Of a DNA stretch of 64,000 nucleotides, positions 1-12,009 are shown piece after piece. Within the stretch, counting starts at the first letter, position 1, and every line of letters starts with the position of its first letter. The DNA comes from Helianthus annuus (taxonomy: Eukaryota > Streptophyta > Magnoliopsida > Asterales > Asteraceae). The notes below the pieces were generated by a model that did no database searches, was not told the origin of the DNA, and was given only the letters and a program-made list of their open reading frames with translations. The stretch spans positions 86,710,286 through 86,774,285 of the forward strand of contig NC_035444.2 in the NCBI RefSeq assembly GCF_002127325.2. Reading direction: 5' to 3'. A program made the position numbers and the translations under genes.

Positions 1-1
1 A

Positions 2-3000
2 CCACAGCCCGATCCTTTACGGACCGTGAATCAACCAAACTTGGTGCCACACCCGAACCGGTCGGGTGCTATGTTTGAGCAAGTGGATCATAGGGCAAGA
101 ACAGAGACATGGGATGATGGATACGGAGACGATGAATGGGGGATAAACGATGGGTATATGGGGTATCCAGCTGGGTACCAAAATCAGCCAGTTAATCGCA
201 ATCAACCGATGTATCAGCAACCAAGACAGCCACGGGGAGTAGATGCTTATCAGACCCCGCCACAGGTTCATAGGGCACCGGTTGCACCTCGACAAAGACA
301 AAGAGATCCTCGTTTCCCGGACCCGAATATTCGAGGGGTTGAGAGCCACTTCAGGCCACATATTGCTGAGCATGCATCACCGATAGTGATGCCAGTTGCA
401 CCGGGTAATGTAGAACGGTCGTTTGAAGCAAAACCACATATTCTGAACATGCTACCTACCTTTCACGGGAAAGGTAATGAAGAGCCATATGCACATATAG
501 CAGATTTTGAGGCAGTTTGTGGGATGATTGCGGGACATGGATTCACTCCAGATCAGGTGAAGTTGGTATTGTTTCAGTTTTCATTAAAGGATGCTGCGAG
601 GGATTGGTTTACATCGTTGCCATATGCTAGCATTTATACATGGCAAGAGCTGCAACAACAATTCTTGGATGAGTACTATACCCCGCAAAGAACTAAAACG
701 GGGAGATTAGCAATCAGAGAGTTCCAACAATTACCGGGTGAGCTTCTTTACGAGGCTTGGAAACGGTTCAATCAATTGATCCGTAATTGTCCTCACCACG
801 GTATTCAAAGATGGGAGTTGATCACTGCATTCCACGATGGGATTTCCAATGAGGATAGACGGGATATTAAGGCTATCACTGGGGGTACATTTTTGAAAAA
901 TCATGTGGATGTAGATTGGGATTATTTGGATATTGTTGCAGCAGATTCGAAGAGGCAGGCACAGTCGGATAGGAATAAAAAGTATCCAATTGTGGCACCA
1001 TCAAGTACAGGAGCCTCTAATGCAAGGGTTGCTCAGTTAGAGAGAGAAAAGGAGGCATTGGAACGCCAGTTAGCGAAATTTCGAGGTTTGGGCGAACGGG
1101 ATGCAGTGCATGCGACGCAAACTTACCCGGTTTGTGATTCGTGTGGAAATTTGGGACATACGGTGGAGGCATGTCCGGGTCAGTTTGTAGCGGCTGAGGA
1201 GGACGTGAACATGGTTTACGGAGAGCAAAGGAATTATGATATGAATTCAAACACATATCATCCAGGTTTGCGTAATCATCCAAATTTTCGGTATAGTAAT
1301 ACTAATCAATTGAATCCTCATTTTCAGGTACCGAATCAAGGAAGCCAGCCGTACCAGAACCGTCAATCGAATTATAATCAGAATTACCCTCAAGGAAATT
1401 ACAACAAGGGCAACCAAAGAAGTTATCAACAACAGCAAGAGCAAAGCAAGGCAAATACTTCAAACGAGGAGGTTTCCAATCGGGAGATTATGGAAATGTT
1501 GAAGCAAATGAAAAAAGACCAAGAAGTGCAAGCTAAATCTCATCAAGCATTGGAAAAGCAAGTCGCTCAACTGGCGACCGAGATGGCACAAGGGAGAAAA
1601 GATTCGAGTCGATTACCTAGTGATACCACGAAGAATCCACAGCATCAAGGGAGTTCGTCTAACGCCAGAGTTAATCAGGTAAGTATTCTTCGTTCTGGGA
1701 AAGTTTATGATAATCAGGTTGGGACTCCTCCACAGTTTGTTGAAGGTGTTGTGGAGGAGGTTGATGAGGAAAATGAGTCCGACGCGGAACCGGAACCTAG
1801 TAGCCCTAAAAAGAATAAAAAAGAAAATCTTGAAAATAATAGGGTGATAGATACTGAAACGGGTGATAAAAAGGAGAAGGGTATGGAGGGTAATACCGTA
1901 CCATTTCCTAAGGCTTTAATTAATCCCGAAACAAAAGTTGTCAATAAACGGGGCCCACAACAGGATGAGATGTGGGAAGTTTTTAAACAAGTGAAAATTA
2001 ATCTCCCGTTATTAGACGCGATCAAGCAGGTTCCGGCGTATGCAAAATATTTGAAAGAGCTTTGCACCCAAAAACGGCACAACAAATTTCCGAAAAAGAT
2101 AGCTTTAACCGAAAAAGTTAGTGCCGTTTTATCAGGCGATCTTCCACCAAAGCTCCGAGATCCAGGTGCTCCTCTAATTCCCATTCAAGTGGGTGAATTT
2201 AAGATGAGTCGAGCTTTGCTGGATTTGGGAGCAAGTGTTAGCATCTTACCGGGAAGTTTATACGATCAATACGACTTCGGACCATTGAAACAAGCTGACA
2301 CCACCGTGGTGTTGGCCGACTTGACGTTAAAACTACCCCGGGGGATCTTACGTGATGTCATTGTCAAAGTTGACGAGTTTTATTACCCAGTTGACTTTTT
2401 GGTTTTAGACTACGTGCAAATTGAAAATACTAAACAACCTAATGTCATACTTGGTAGACCATTTTTAGCAACCGCTAATGCACTAATCGATTGTAGAAAT
2501 GGTACGGTTGACATCACATTTGGAAATCGTAAGGTCCGATTAAATGCTTTTGCCCGTGCATCTGATTCTCTAGTCAATGATGAATGCTTTATGGCGGACA
2601 TTATTGACGGGTGTTATCCTCACGAAAGTGGGGAATGCACTATAGAGACGTGTTTTGTTTGTGACAGGGATTTGGCAGAAATAGAGGTGGAATTGGAATA
2701 TGCAGAAGAAGAGTTGGAGGTGATGGCTGCTAAGGAATTGAAGCCGACTTGGACACACCAAGTCGAGAATTTACCGGATCATATTGACACTCAATTGAAG
2801 CCATCACTTGAGTCACCTCCACAAGTCGAGTTGAAGACGTTACCAAAGCATTTAAAGTATGCTTTTGTGGGCGACAACAACACCCTACCGGTAATTATTG
2901 CTTCCAATTTGTCACTTGAACAGGAAAAAGCTTTGATGGAAGTGTTGATAGCCAACCGGGCGGCAATTGGGTGGACAATAGCTGATCTAAAGGGGATTAG

Positions 3001-5743
3001 TCCATCCATTGTTATGCACAAGATCATCACGGAGGAGGGAGCAAAACCGGCTCGAGATGCTCAACGAAGACTGAACCCAAACATGCGGGAAATTGTGAAA
3101 AAGGAAGTTTTAAAGTGGTTGGATGCAGGGATCATCTATCCCATATCGGACAGTACTTGGGTGAGTCCGACACAGACGGTGCCTAAAAAGGCGGGCATCC
3201 AGATTGTTACAGGTGAAGACGGTAAGGAAGTGGCCACCCGGCCGGTAACCGGGTGGAGAATTTGCATAGATTATAGAAAGTTGAATGCTGCAACTTCAAA
3301 GGATCACTTCCCACTTCCTTTTATTGATCAGATTGTGGAAAAGCTCGCAGGTCAGAAATTTTACTGTTTTCTTGATGGTTATTCAGGTTATAATCAGATT
3401 GCTATTCATCCTGATGATCAACAAAAGACTACGTTTACCTGTCCTTACGGTACTTTTGCGTTTAGGCGAATGCCGTTTGGACTGTGTAATGCCCCGGCCA
3501 CCTTCCAAAGGTGTATGATGAGTATCTTTTCAGATATGGTCGGGGAGTCTTTAGAAATTTTTATGGATGATTTTTCAATCTTTGGCACATCTTTTGAGGC
3601 CTGTTTGGAACAATTGTCACGAGTGCTAAAAAGATGTGTCGAAACAAACCTGGTATTAAGTTGTGAAAAGAGCCATTTTATGGTTCAGGAAGGCATCGTG
3701 TTGGGACACGTTGTCTCGAGTAAGGGGATTGAAGTGGACCACGCAAAAATTCAAGTAATTTCGACCTTACCACCACCCACAAGTGTCAAAGGCGTCCGTT
3801 CCTTTCTTGGACACGCCGGTTTTTACAGACGGTTCATTAAAAATTTTTCAGTTATCACAAAACCGTTGTGTAATCTCTTGTTAAAAGATGTCCCATTTGT
3901 TTTTGACAAGCATTGTAAAAGATCTTTTGAGACACTAAAACAAAAGTTAGTTGAAGCACCCATCCTACAATCCCCTGATTGGTCACTTCCGTTTGAAATA
4001 ATGTGCGATGCTAGTGACTATGCAGTAGGTGCAGTTTTGGGACAGAGAGTTGACAAGAAACCGGTGGCAATCTATTACGCGAGCAAGACTCTCGCGGATG
4101 CTCAGTTGAATTACACAACCACGGAAAAGGAGCTACTTGCTGTTGTCTATGCTTTAGACAAGTTTAGACCTTATATTTGTGGTAGTAAAGTAATTGTGTT
4201 TTCTGATCACTCTGCCATCAGGTATCTTATGGAGAAAAAGGATGCAAAGCCGAGGCTTATCAGGTGGATCCTCTTATTGCAAGAATTTGATTTGGAGATA
4301 CGAGATAAGAAGGGAAGCGAGAATGTGGTGGCAGACCACCTGTCACGAGTGGTGAACGAGATCGAAGGACCTGAACACGATATTCTGGAAACTTTTCCAG
4401 ATGAGCATTTACTTACTATTGATACGCAACCATGGTTTGCTAACTTTGCTAATTATGCTCATTCAGGTATCATTCCGGACCATTGGTCGAGATCTAGGAA
4501 GGCGCACTTTCTTTCACAAGCAAAGCAGTATATATGGGATGAACCGGATCTGTTTAAAGTTGGAGCTGATCAGATTATCCGGAAGTGTGTTGAGGATGAA
4601 GAAATTCCATCAGTTCTGTCGTTGGTGCACGAGTCCGCATGTGGTGGACATTTCAGTGGACAGAAAACAGCACGAAAAGTGCTATCGTGTGGGCTATATT
4701 GGCCTACGGTGTTTAGGGATTCGTTTGAATATGCTAAGAATTGTTTACGATCTCAACAGATGGGTAGCATTTCGAAACGGGATGAGATGCCCATGCAGCC
4801 AATCCTCGTTGTCGATATCTTCGACGTATGGGGAATTGACTTTATGGGCCCATTCCCGAATTCGTTTGGAAATCTTTACATCTTGGTGGCAGTGGATTAT
4901 GTGTCCAAATGGGTTGAGGCCATTGCCACCAAGACTAATGACCATAAGGTTGTTTGCAAGTTCGTTCAATCGAACATTTTTTCGAGATTTGGTGTCCCTC
5001 GTGTGATCATCAGTGATGGGGGGTCTCATTTCAAGAATTTCAACTTTGGCAAACTCCTTAAGAGATATGGTGTTGATCATCGAATTGCCACTCCGTATCA
5101 TCCTCAAACGAGTGGGCAAGTCGAAGTTTCTAATCGGCAAATTAAAGAAATTTTACAAAAAACTGTGCGAGCCGACCGCAAGGATTGGTCCAATAAATTG
5201 GACGACGCTTTGTGGGCGTATCGTACAGCGTACAAAACACCGATTGGAACAACACCGTATCGATTGGTCTATGGGAAAGGATGTCACTTACCGGTTGAAA
5301 TTGCACATCGTGCATTTTGGGCAGTTAAACAGATTAACATTGATTATGATACTGCAGGTAAGGAGAGACAATTGACATTGGGTGAACTGGAAGAGATAAG
5401 GAATGAAGCGTACGACTGTGCTGCTGCATATAAGGATAAGATGAAGAAAGTACACGACGCGAAGATTAAGCCGAAAGTGTTTGAAGTCGGCCAGCTTGTG
5501 TGGTTATACAATTCCAGGTTGAAACTGTTCCCTGGAAAGCTGAAGAGTAAGTGGACAGGGCCTTATCGTGTGACGAAGGTTGGAAAACACGGTGATTTTG
5601 ATATTGAGGACTTTGATGATCATATCCGCCAGATGGTGAACGGCCACAGACTTAAGCCGTACTTCAATGCTCGAGAAATTAACGGTCCTGGGAAGAACGT
5701 GGAGGTGCTATACGTGAGCACAGTCCGCGAGGAGGTTGAGTAA
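2..5743 (+). CDS. Gag-Pol polyprotein of Athila-type Ty3/gypsy element, 5' partial
   Basis: The frame is open from base 2 to the TAA at 5741, so the true start is upstream; the first in-frame alternative start is a GTG at 26. Numbering from 26, the retrotransposon gag domain is at about residues 185-275 and a CCHC knuckle ([14 protein letters not shown]) at about 370. The aspartic protease site is LLDLGAS around D733, with Leu where most proteases have Thr or Ser; this is common in this plant lineage. Reverse transcriptase has FMDD at 1179-1182. RNase H has its first Asp near 1328. The integrase catalytic triad is D1605, D1664, E1700 (35 residues between the last two). The integrase zinc finger keeps H-x-H but its C-x2-C is degraded to CLRS. 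No stop or frameshift is seen over 1905 residues, so the element was active recently or is under weak decay. Confidence 0.93.
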   Translation, partial: PQPDPLRTVNQPNLVPHPNRSGAMFEQVDHRARTETWDDGYGDDEWGINDGYMGYPAGYQNQPVNRNQPMYQQPRQPRGVDAYQTPPQVHRAPVAPRQRQRDPRFPDPNIRGVESHFRPHIAEHASPIVMPVAPGNVERSFEAKPHILNMLPTFHGKGNEEPYAHIADFEAVCGMIAGHGFTPDQVKLVLFQFSLKDAARDWFTSLPYASIYTWQELQQQFLDEYYTPQRTKTGRLAIREFQQLPGELLYEAWKRFNQLIRNCPHHGIQRWELITAFHDGISNEDRRDIKAITGGTFLKNHVDVDWDYLDIVAADSKRQAQSDRNKKYPIVAPSSTGASNARVAQLEREKEALERQLAKFRGLGERDAVHATQTYPVCDSCGNLGHTVEACPGQFVAAEEDVNMVYGEQRNYDMNSNTYHPGLRNHPNFRYSNTNQLNPHFQVPNQGSQPYQNRQSNYNQNYPQGNYNKGNQRSYQQQQEQSKANTSNEEVSNREIMEMLKQMKKDQEVQAKSHQALEKQVAQLATEMAQGRKDSSRLPSDTTKNPQHQGSSSNARVNQVSILRSGKVYDNQVGTPPQFVEGVVEEVDEENESDAEPEPSSPKKNKKENLENNRVIDTETGDKKEKGMEGNTVPFPKALINPETKVVNKRGPQQDEMWEVFKQVKINLPLLDAIKQVPAYAKYLKELCTQKRHNKFPKKIALTEKVSAVLSGDLPPKLRDPGAPLIPIQVGEFKMSRALLDLGASVSILPGSLYDQYDFGPLKQADTTVVLADLTLKLPRGILRDVIVKVDEFYYPVDFLVLDYVQIENTKQPNVILGRPFLATANALIDCRNGTVDITFGNRKVRLNAFARASDSLVNDECFMADIIDGCYPHESGECTIETCFVCDRDLAEIEVELEYAEEELEVMAAKELKPTWTHQVENLPDHIDTQLKPSLESPPQVELKTLPKHLKYAFVGDNNTLPVIIASNLSLEQEKALMEVLIANRAAIGWTIADLKGISPSIVMHKIITEEGAKPARDAQRRLNPNMREIVKKEVLKWLDAGIIYPISDSTWVSPTQTVPKKAGIQIVTGEDGKEVATRPVTGWRICIDYRKLNAATSKDHFPLPFIDQIVEKLAGQKFYCFLDGYSGYNQIAIHPDDQQKTTFTCPYGTFAFRRMPFGLCNAPATFQRCMMSIFSDMVGESLEIFMDDFSIFGTSFEACLEQLSRVLKRCVETNLVLSCEKSHFMVQEGIVLGHVVSSKGIEVDHAKIQVISTLPPPTSVKGVRSFLGHAGFYRRFIKNFSVITKPLCNLLLKDVPFVFDKHCKRSFETLKQKLVEAPILQSPDWSLPFEIMCDASDYAVGAVLGQRVDKKPVAIYYASKTLADAQLNYTTTEKELLAVVYALDKFRPYICGSKVIVFSDHSAIRYLMEKKDAKPRLIRWILLLQEFDLEIRDKKGSENVVADHLSRVVNEIEGPEHDILETFPDEHLLTIDTQPWFANFANYAHSGIIPDHWSRSRKAHFLSQAKQYIWDEPDLFKVGADQIIRKCVEDEEIPSVLSLVHESACGGHFSGQKTARKVLSCGLYWPTVFRDSFEYAKNCLRSQQMGSISKRDEMPMQPILVVDIFDVWGIDFMGPFPNSFGNLYILVAVDYVSKWVEAIATKTNDHKVVCKFVQSNIFSRFGVPRVIISDGGSHFKNFNFGKLLKRYGVDHRIATPYHPQTSGQVEVSNRQIKEILQKTVRADRKDWSNKLDDALWAYRTAYKTPIGTTPYRLVYGKGCHLPVEIAHRAFWAVKQINIDYDTAGKERQLTLGELEEIRNEAYDCAAAYKDKMKKVHDAKIKPKVFEVGQLVWLYNSRLKLFPGKLKSKWTGPYRVTKVGKHGDFDIEDFDDHIRQMVNGHRLKPYFNAREINGPGKNVEVLYVSTVREEVE

Positions 5744-6660
5744 TCGCACAGGTACGATCTGGCTGAAGATCTAAAACTTAGCGCTCTTAGGAGGCAGCCT
5801 AAGTCTCATTTGTAATTATTCCTCTTGCTTTCGTAGTTAGTTAGACTGTTTTTAGTGAGTTTTTGAGTATAACCGTGCCGTTAATCAAGTGTGGGGATGC
5901 TCGGGTGGTTTGGTTAAGCCGTAGTGCAGTTGGGGGCAACGCACACTTGTTTGGGGGTAGAACAAGGTGATTTTCGGGTTGAAAAATCAGTTTTTGGGGC
6001 ATTTTTGTACAATTTTCGGTTGTTTTCGGGTTGGTTACGGAGTATTGCAGGGACATGAGATGATTTGGAAAAAGAAAACTATCAGAAAAGGAGCCCCAGG
6101 TACGTTTCTATTGCTAAATCTTCATAAAAACTCGTTTGGGGGTGAAAGAAGGAAAACAAGAAAAAACTTAGAAAAATTTCTAAGGCATGAAAGCCATAGA
6201 AAAAGCACACCCGCTGGAAAACGTATTTCTTCGCGCCACGCGAAAGGGTGATGTTCCTGGCGCGCCACGCGAGGGGTCGCGTTTCCGGCCCCAATTTGTT
6301 TGACCTAAAGGTCCGTAATCTTCTCACAATGCACTCATTCCCCTCATCGTTCTCTCTCACCCTTCCCCCATCCACCGATAACCACCACCACGCACCTTTC
6401 CCCTTACCACCGGCGATTACCCCCCAACCTCCGACCATCTTCACCTCCGATTCCCCTTCAACCGACCACCATAACCACCGTCTCCTTCCCTTCCATCAAT
6501 AACCCCCCCCCCTCACTTCAGCCGACATCCTAATCACCATCTCCTTCCTCGCCGGTAACCACCACACCACCGTCGGAACTTTCAACCTCGGAGCAGCGAC
6601 CAGATTTGTTCGATTACAAGCATCATACTTTCTCTATTTTTCAGTTTGAAAGGAATCCAG
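5744..6660 (+). other. Athila spacer between pol and second ORF, possible leader exon
   Basis: This stretch has no convincing ORF. It holds an 11-base polypurine word at 5887-5897 and two copies of the GCGCCACGCG palindrome near 6231 and 6261, a motif also present in the LTR. A C-rich, CCACC-rich stretch at 6330-6600 looks like plant 5' untranslated sequence. It ends in CCAG followed by GTATGA, a good splice donor at 6660/6661. Short ORFs here look spurious. Confidence 0.55.
5887..5897 (+). promoter_or_regulatory. Internal polypurine tract-like 11-mer after pol
   Basis: AAGTGTGGGGA here is identical to the 11-mer just upstream of the LTR at 10298-10308 and to a third copy at 9368-9378. A polypurine tract primes plus-strand DNA synthesis. 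An internal copy directly after pol could act as a second priming site; that role is inference. Confidence 0.5.
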
Positions 6661-7713
6661 GTATGAAGCATTATTATTTTTTTTTATGATTATGCAGAAA
6701 TCTTCATGATGGGTTCTTGAATTTTTGGGAAATTAATTGGTAAGGCTGATATGTGGGTATTGGTTTTGATTGTGTTGAGTGGAAGAGATGGGTCAGGAGT
6801 TTCAAACTAGGGAGGTTAAGTGTAGAAGTATAAGAGTTTCTGTTTAAGTTGATGTGAGTTTGTTAAATGGATATTGAATGCAATTGTGAGGTAGTTTGAC
6901 GCTTAGTTGAGAGGTGTTTTAAAACAAGTCTTAGGATGACGCAGGCTGAAATTGTAGTAAAAAGCAAGGCAGAATGTGTTTGGTTAATAGGTGTCGCGTA
7001 GATGCACTAAAGTTGTGAGTAAAAGTAGATAAATGAAATATGGTCTTGGGTGCTTATTTGCACATGAAACTGGCGAGCCTGATGTTGCATGAAGAAAAGA
7101 TTTAGGTTCGAACATAGGTCGAGATAGATTGTGTGGTTTGGCGAAGAGTGTTTAGGTCGCAAGTTAGTTATGAATATTGAATATATACCGGATGCCTAGT
7201 GTTGTAGAAAGGGCATGTTAGCGGATAGTGGGTATTTATGCTTTGGAGAAGGTACATTGTGATGGTGAAGTCGACACATTCTTTAGTGAGTGTTCGTTAG
7301 GCGTAATGCATACGAGTAACTAGACGATTTGTGTCGAGGCGAGTGAGTTTGAGCGGAAGGTTAGGCCGGTTGGTAGTCGGGGCTCGGTTTGTATAGTGTA
7401 CATTTATATATATATATTAAAAAAAAATTAATTAAAAAAATTAATTATTAAAAATTCTGAAAAATTATAAAAAGCTTTCTACCTCGTTTCGAATGCCGAT
7501 TCTGATTCGTAAGAGCTGAAATCAAGTTAGAAAAGGAATTTTAATTATCGGTCGATTCGTTCGTACTCAATCTTCATTCGAACGGATTGACCGACTTAAA
7601 TGATTTTCCAATACAAGTCGGCATTCGAGTGGGACTTGTAACCGCGAATGAAATGCTATACGGTTACGAATGTCACCGGCACTAGAATAACGTGAATTTT
7701 TGCATGTTTTCAG
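6661..7713 (+). other. Putative intron upstream of Athila second ORF
   Basis: The donor is CCAG|GTATGA at 6661. The acceptor is TTTTTGCATGTTTTCAG|G at 7713, with the ORF's first ATG starting two bases later. Removing this 1053-base segment would place the C-rich leader directly before the ATG. Splicing to express a post-pol ORF is known for some plant gypsy elements with env-like genes. An AT-rich stretch with TATATATATA at about 7406-7470 could instead be an internal promoter. The intron is predicted from splice-site sequence only. Confidence 0.5.
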
Positions 7714-7714
7714 G

Positions 7715-8965
7715 ATGTCGGACGAAGGTGCATCAAGCGCAGGAGGAAAACGCAAGCGCAAGGCAACGAAAAAGAATCAACCGGTCCAATATAGGATGCC
7801 AGAGGAGCGTCCGGAACCGAATGCAGTGGCAGTGCCTCTTGATCAACGGGAGCTGCGAACTCACACACTGTTACAGTTCATGTTGGGCACCGATGAATAT
7901 GAGAGATGCGAAAAGTTTTTGGAAATGGAGTTATTTCAGCACAGGACCGTAAATTGGGGAATGATTGATGCTATGGGTCAGCGAGAGAGATTGGAAGGAT
8001 TGTTAGGACATAGATGGTTAGAGGCGATACGGTGCGCAGAACCACAGTATGCAGAACTCACTGTTGAGTTTCATTCGACTTTTAAGTACTCGCCTGAGTG
8101 GTTCATGCAACCGTATACGGTTCAGTTTATGTTGGGGCGTCAACCGTTTCGGATGAGTGTTCCCCAGTTCGCAGAGGCGATTGGATTGTACACCAGGGAG
8201 GAGTCAAGTGTAGTGGGTTTTAGGAGATCGTTACGGGGAGTTACAGTTAATCGAGAGGATTATCATGTGACGGAAGCAGAGTTAGCTGAGTTTTGGCTGA
8301 CGATAGCGGACTCAGAATGGTCGACACGTGCGGTGGCATCTTCGATTCGGGACCCGTTTGTCAGATATATTCATAGGATCATCGCATGCACAGTCATGGG
8401 TAGGAAGGGTGGAGAAGATAAGGTGAGTCAGAATGATCTGTTCTGTTTGTATTGCATTATGACTAGGAAAGAAGTGAATTTGGCGGCGGTGATGCTGACA
8501 TCATTCGCACGGGGTCGGCGAAAGGGTGGTCAAGCTAGGCTGCCGTTGGGTACTTATGTAACTAGGTTGGCAAGGCATCTGGGGGTTACTGATGTATATG
8601 AGGAGCGTTTGCTGACTCCTGGTCCAGTTACAGTGGAGTTTGGGATTGAAGAGCTGCGTCGAGCGCAGATGATCTGTTTGGATGAGCCGCTTCGTTGGGA
8701 GGCGGTAAAGCAGGGTCCTCCTCACAGACAGAGAGTGCGGTTGCAGTCTGAGCGCCCCCCGTCTGCGCACCCTCGCGCGCAACGTCAGGTACGTGCGCCT
8801 GCATCAGCACTAGTGACACTGGAGTCATTGAGGGATATGTTGCTGGTTCAAAATGACGTTTTGAGATATATTATGGAGCGTCAGCACATAGAGGTCCCGA
8901 ATTGGTTTCTACCATCACAGCAGGCTGCTGGGGGTGATGAGGAGTCTGGAGGAGATGACGAGTAG
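7715..8965 (+). CDS. Post-pol ORF of Athila element (Athila ORF-1 family-like protein)
   Basis: The start is ATG 7715 (MSDEGASS); the frame is open back to TTG 7700 but that codon lies inside the probable intron. The product is about 416 residues. The N terminus has a basic run (KRKRKATKK) that could be a nuclear localisation signal. The middle carries the block WMQPYTVQFMLGRQP-FRMSVPQFAEAIGLY seen in the Athila ORF-1 / retrotransposon Orf1 protein family as I remember it. The C terminus is acidic (DEESGGDDE). There is no signal peptide or membrane segment, so env-like describes its position only, not an envelope function. The frame is intact over its full length, like gag-pol. Its role in the element is unknown. 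Confidence 0.8.
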   Translation: MSDEGASSAGGKRKRKATKKNQPVQYRMPEERPEPNAVAVPLDQRELRTHTLLQFMLGTDEYERCEKFLEMELFQHRTVNWGMIDAMGQRERLEGLLGHRWLEAIRCAEPQYAELTVEFHSTFKYSPEWFMQPYTVQFMLGRQPFRMSVPQFAEAIGLYTREESSVVGFRRSLRGVTVNREDYHVTEAELAEFWLTIADSEWSTRAVASSIRDPFVRYIHRIIACTVMGRKGGEDKVSQNDLFCLYCIMTRKEVNLAAVMLTSFARGRRKGGQARLPLGTYVTRLARHLGVTDVYEERLLTPGPVTVEFGIEELRRAQMICLDEPLRWEAVKQGPPHRQRVRLQSERPPSAHPRAQRQVRAPASALVTLESLRDMLLVQNDVLRYIMERQHIEVPNWFLPSQQAAGGDEESGGDDE

Positions 8966-10297
8966 ATGGTTCTAGCAGTATCAGCGCCGGTGATTTTGGT
9001 GATCTTTTGTATTTTTCCCTCTTCTTTTGTTTTTAGATGATGATGGTCTGTACTTAACTTGATATTTGACACATTGGGGAAAATTGTAAGGGTAACCGGT
9101 TGGGCTGATACATATATATATATATATTATGCTATGATTATGTTGGTGATGTTGCTAGAATTAATCATGAGTGGTATTTGGCCGGGAACTGTGGTTGGAG
9201 TATTAATGCGCTTTGGAAGGCATGGAACTAGACAGATGCAGAGCGGCACGGAAACCAGGGGAGTCTGTTCCATTTGTTGTTGTTGTAATTTTTAGTTTTA
9301 TTTCCATTTTTATTTTCAATTTGTTTGAGTCATAGTTTCCTTCTTCATTGAGGACAACGAAGGGAATAAGTGTGGGGAGGGGGAAACTAGTGTCTAGTTT
9401 AGGTCGTAGTGTCATTGTGTCGTTGAATTAAAAAAAAAAAAAATTTGAAAAAAATAGAAAATGTCCCGTAAAGGTTGTCGCATAAAATGGAAAATGATAG
9501 GTGTAATTAAATCAATGGCTTTTCGATTACTATATATATAAGATAATAAATAATCGGCTACACGTCTAATTTAGGATATGTGGGTAGGCCCAGCCGGTTG
9601 AAAGGTTCCTTAGGCTTGATATAAAATAACTTAAAATAGGAGTCTTGTGGGTTCCCGCCTTAGGAGCTATAGTGAAACTGAAACTGTGGAAGGTATAAGA
9701 GGTACGTCATAAGTAAGAAACTTATAAGTTTCTCCGATTAAACTGGCACACCTGTTTCTTTTTGTGAAAACAAATCCGAAACAGTGTGGCGCCCGAAAAA
9801 AAAAATATATTATCATTCCATCCATCCATTCATCTGAGCACATGTAAAAAGAAAAGAAAAAAAAACGTGAGGTTTATGGCATTAACCATGGGGATGGTGA
9901 CTCGTGTGGCGTATGTCCGCTAAACTGATCGTATACAAAAGCATGTAAGCTCGCAATATCATCCATTCTTCCATCATAAAGTTTAATCGGACTAACATAA
10001 GAGTTTGTTATATAAGACGGTAGATTTAGTATCTTTTAATCTCATAAGCCTGAAGTGGGAATAGGTGGAATCGTAGTCTTTTGAGAGTGGGATCCATAGG
10101 CAACTATATATTACTTGAACTTAACGGATCGAAAATAAGGGCTTGGAAACCGGCGGTTGGGTTTAAGTGGATCGTATATTCACAATCTTGGTTAACGTGT
10201 GGTTAGATTTGTCTAATAATATAATTGAATATATCGGAAGCCATTTGCTTTGATTGTGATTCCATTGCGAATAATTTTTTCGGGGACGAAAAAAGAT
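8966..10297 (+). other. Athila 3' untranslated region
   Basis: This is non-coding sequence between the second ORF and the polypurine tract at the LTR. It contains a short (AT)n run at 9111-9127, a second copy of the AAGTGTGGGGA word extended into GGGGGAAA at 9368-9385, and several A-rich runs. No RNA gene or ORF with support is seen. Confidence 0.6.
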
Positions 10298-10308
10298 AAG
10301 TGTGGGGA
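10298..10308 (+). promoter_or_regulatory. Polypurine tract of Athila element
   Basis: GAAAAAAGATAAGTGTGGGG lies immediately upstream of TGATGTGCGGGTGTAAACA, the expected polypurine tract and LTR start. It shares an 11-mer with two internal sites. Confidence 0.75.
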
Positions 10309-10310
10309 TG

Positions 10311-11448
10311 TGATGTGCGGGTGTAAACACGTCATATTATGTATAGTTTGTGTAGGTTTTACGCGTTAGAGTGTGTTTATTTATAGTGATTTGTATACTT
10401 ATTGGTTGTCGGGTTTTTCAGGCTTAACAGCGCGTAAATGCAGCACAATGATCATTCAAGCTGGAAAACGGGTATTACAAGGCAATACGGAGTGAGGAAG
10501 CGAAAATGCTGGAAAACATACTCCCTCGCGCCACGCGAGGGAATCTATGTAGGGTGTCGCGTGGCGCGACAGGTGGAAGTCAACGAGCAGTCAAATCATA
10601 CTCCCTCGCGCCACGCGAGGGAGTCCATGTGAGCTGTAACGTGGCGCGACAGTAGTACAGCGCGGAAAAGTGTGATTTTAACCTAGTTCGAGAAAAAACG
10701 GGATTCATTCAATACACAGCCGCCGGAGGACTTTCTAGAGGACTTTTGGGCGATTTCTTTTCATCATCTTGAATCTTCCAAGCAACCTGCTCATGTTTAA
10801 TCAATTTCTGGCAGATTCTGAAGCAACAATGACCATGATGCGCGGCTAATTCGCTTGTAACTTCTACTCGGATGAACTTTTGCTTAGTTTTGCATTGAAC
10901 TTTGTTTACGGATTCTTGTAACTGGTACAGCTTGACCACTCGTGTTGGATTCTTGGTAAACGTTTATTGTGTTTGAATTATTTGTCGTTTATTAAGCGTA
11001 TTGGCAACTTTCTTGCGTTGTTAGCGGGTTGGTAAACTGGCGGGTAGTTGATACAATTGAACGGGTTATTAGGTGGCATAGTGAATCTTAAAAACTATCC
11101 TTGATAACTGATCAGATTCATTAATTCCGAGGCCATGTCTATGTGGTGTTTTGAATCAGTAAACAGGTTTTGATGTTAAACGGGTAATTGGGATTCCGGG
11201 TAGAGGTTATTCTTTCTCGTATTGATTACAACTCTCTTAATTAGTTTCTTAGGTTTTATAATCAAATTCACAAAACCCCCATTCTAGTTAACTTAGTTCT
11301 TAGTTAAAAACACGACACTGACCACAAATTCCCCGTGGATACGATACCCTACTTACGCTATCTACGTAGCTTATTTAGGTTTTTGCATGACCCTTACGAC
11401 AGTCATCACCGATAACGAGTAGCTCTCGAGCTTCTGAGCTTGTTTACA
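10311..11448 (+). repeat. Right LTR of Athila element
   Basis: The LTR starts TGATGTGCGGGTGTAAACA right after the polypurine tract, and TGTTTACACCC near 11441 is the inverted counterpart. The left LTR is outside the window, so the exact end and 5-bp duplication cannot be confirmed. It contains two 80-bp-spaced GC-rich palindromes. Short ORFs inside it are not supported. Confidence 0.7.
10517..10653 (+). repeat. Two tandem units with GCGCCACGCG palindromes in the LTR
   Basis: Units starting at 10517 and 10597 (period 80) each hold CATACTCCCTCGCGCCACGC followed about 20 bases later by GTGGCGCGAC, which can pair with it. The second arm of unit 1 is TCGCGTGGCGCGAC. The same core occurs twice in the pol-ORF2 spacer at 6231-6280. 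Function is unknown; a stable hairpin in LTR RNA is likely. Confidence 0.75.
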
Positions 11449-11851
11449 CCCCTATTTTCTTATTCTTTATATTAAGAGTAAACTGCCATTTTGGTCCCTG
11501 TGGTTTGGGCAGTTTTGCCATTTTAGTCCAAATCTGAAACTTTTTAAATCTAGGTCCCTGTGGTTTGCATTTTGTTACCATTTTAGTCCAAAACTCAAAA
11601 TCTCTCATTTTTTACTGTTTTAAAGTCCTTTTTTGTCTTTTAGTTCAGGGGCATTTTGGTCATCTTGTTTTTCATTTAATATTTTCTTAATTCAACCTCC
11701 TATTCTCTCTCTCTATATCACACGCCTTTCCTCTCCTCCTCCCTCTCTCTAAAAACCCTGCAACACCGGTTATCAAGATCTTCATCACCGGTTATCCAGA
11801 AGCTAGAAAAATACTCAATTACAAAACCCTAGATCTTCAAAAATTTTACTA

Positions 11852-11855
<4 letters not shown>

Positions 11856-11909
<54 letters not shown>
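11856..11909. repeat. (CT)n microsatellite
   Basis: An uninterrupted run of about 27 CT units lies in the sequence captured by the MULE, just upstream of the PPR fragment. CT runs are frequent in plant 5' untranslated regions. Confidence 0.9.
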
Positions 11910-11910
<1 letters not shown>

Positions 11911-12009
11911 AAAACCCTGCAACAACCCCCTTTTAACCTACGCTACACAAGAAATCAAGGGTTTCTTATAAACCCCAAAAGAACCCACTTTTCTTCATCT
12001 CAATCGCCA

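Larger units (their letters stand above)
1..11448 (+). mobile_element. Ty3/gypsy LTR retrotransposon, Athila type, left end outside window
   Basis: The order is gag, protease, reverse transcriptase, RNase H, integrase without a chromodomain, then a long spacer, a second ORF, a polypurine tract and one LTR. That order, the DLG protease active site and the second ORF after pol fit the Athila lineage. The left LTR and primer binding site are outside the window, so LTR divergence and the target duplication cannot be read. The right end is placed at the TGTTTACA that mirrors the TGTAAACA near the LTR start; this end is approximate. A Pack-MULE sits about 20 bp beyond it. Confidence 0.88.

Noticed and set aside
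6248..6502. 84-codon ORF in the Athila spacer
   Set aside because: Pro/His/Ser-rich translation of a C-rich leader, no family features, overlaps a predicted untranslated exon.
10438..10632. 64-codon ORF in the Athila LTR
   Set aside because: It is a translation of the tandem GCGCCACGCG palindromes, with no start context or family features.
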